13,858 bases of DNA from Candidatus Caldatribacterium sp. (GTDB lineage Bacteria > Atribacterota > Atribacteria > Atribacterales > Caldatribacteriaceae): contig JANXBI010000072.1 of the NCBI GenBank assembly GCA_025060675.1, forward strand, positions 1 through 13,858, written 5' to 3'. A program made the translations under genes and the position numbers. Positions 13,829 through 13,858 of this stretch are shown piece after piece. The notes beneath the pieces were generated by a model that did not search any database, was not told where the DNA came from, and was given only the letters and a program-made list of their open reading frames with translations. How positions within the stretch are numbered: position 1 is the stretch's first letter; the number at the start of each line of letters is the position of its first letter.

Positions 13829-13858
13829 GGTCAAGTTAGAAAGGGCACACGGTGGATG
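13829..13858 (+). rRNA. 23S ribosomal RNA, first 30 bases (continues beyond window)
   Basis: The last 30 bases align without gaps to the 5' end of E. coli 23S rRNA (as I recall it): GGTCAAG against GGUUAAG, then the near-invariant CACACGGTGGATG against UACACGGUGGAUG. The 5' boundary at 13829 is set by that alignment. The gene has its own promoter and no 16S gene or tRNA lies before it in this window. The remainder, and any 5S gene, lie to the right. Confidence 0.92.

Overview
The window looks like chromosomal DNA of an anaerobic bacterium, possibly thermophilic, with Firmicutes-style RNA control: an FMN riboswitch and a tryptophan T-box, both ending in intrinsic terminators. The anaerobic reading rests on a flavin reductase-rubredoxin fusion (the 'high molecular weight rubredoxin' type), an iron-dependent alcohol dehydrogenase and a two-subunit pyruvate carboxylase. 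I cannot fix the phylum from this alone. A clostridial or Atribacterota-like lineage would fit, with low confidence. Genes are densely packed, promoters are sigma-70-like with 17-nt (one 16-nt) spacers, and GTG/TTG starts are common. I see no insertion sequence, CRISPR array, tRNA or phage gene.

Layout. 1-676: the 3' part of an iron-type alcohol dehydrogenase (+) converges on an FGGY sugar kinase (-, 670-2130), and a perfect palindrome holds both stop codons. 2131-2361: divergent spacer with a candidate kinase promoter and an unexplained 20-bp hairpin followed by a T-run. 2362-3180: consensus promoter, FMN riboswitch, terminator and a RibU-type riboflavin transporter subunit. 3133-3663 (-): an O6-alkylguanine-DNA methyltransferase gene that overlaps the ribU 3' end. 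Its promoter shares a -10 region with the opposing T-box promoter. 3665-8135: Trp T-box leader, then an ABC transporter of the TrpXYZ type (binding protein, permease, ATPase) and a TrpB2-type tryptophan synthase beta chain, closed by a strong terminator. 8133-13705: a likely operon of pyruvate carboxylase subunits B and A, a second FGGY kinase and the rubredoxin fusion. 13725-13858: a separate promoter, a boxB/boxA-like leader and the first 30 bases of a 23S rRNA gene.

How the parts work together. The T-box has a readable UGG specifier and a UGGC acceptor-pairing bulge, so uncharged tRNA-Trp should switch on import of tryptophan or a precursor such as indole, together with TrpB2, which can make tryptophan from indole and serine. 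The FMN riboswitch should shut off riboflavin uptake when FMN is plentiful. Pyruvate carboxylase supplies oxaloacetate. The rubredoxin fusion probably passes electrons to an oxygen- or NO-reducing flavodiiron protein encoded elsewhere.

The points most worth a second look are the 23S rRNA gene starting from its own promoter with no 16S gene upstream in this window, the coupling of a tryptophan-type ABC transporter with TrpB2 under one T-box, and several compact regulatory designs: shared -10, stop codons inside a palindrome, and a riboswitch P1 strand repeated as a terminator arm.
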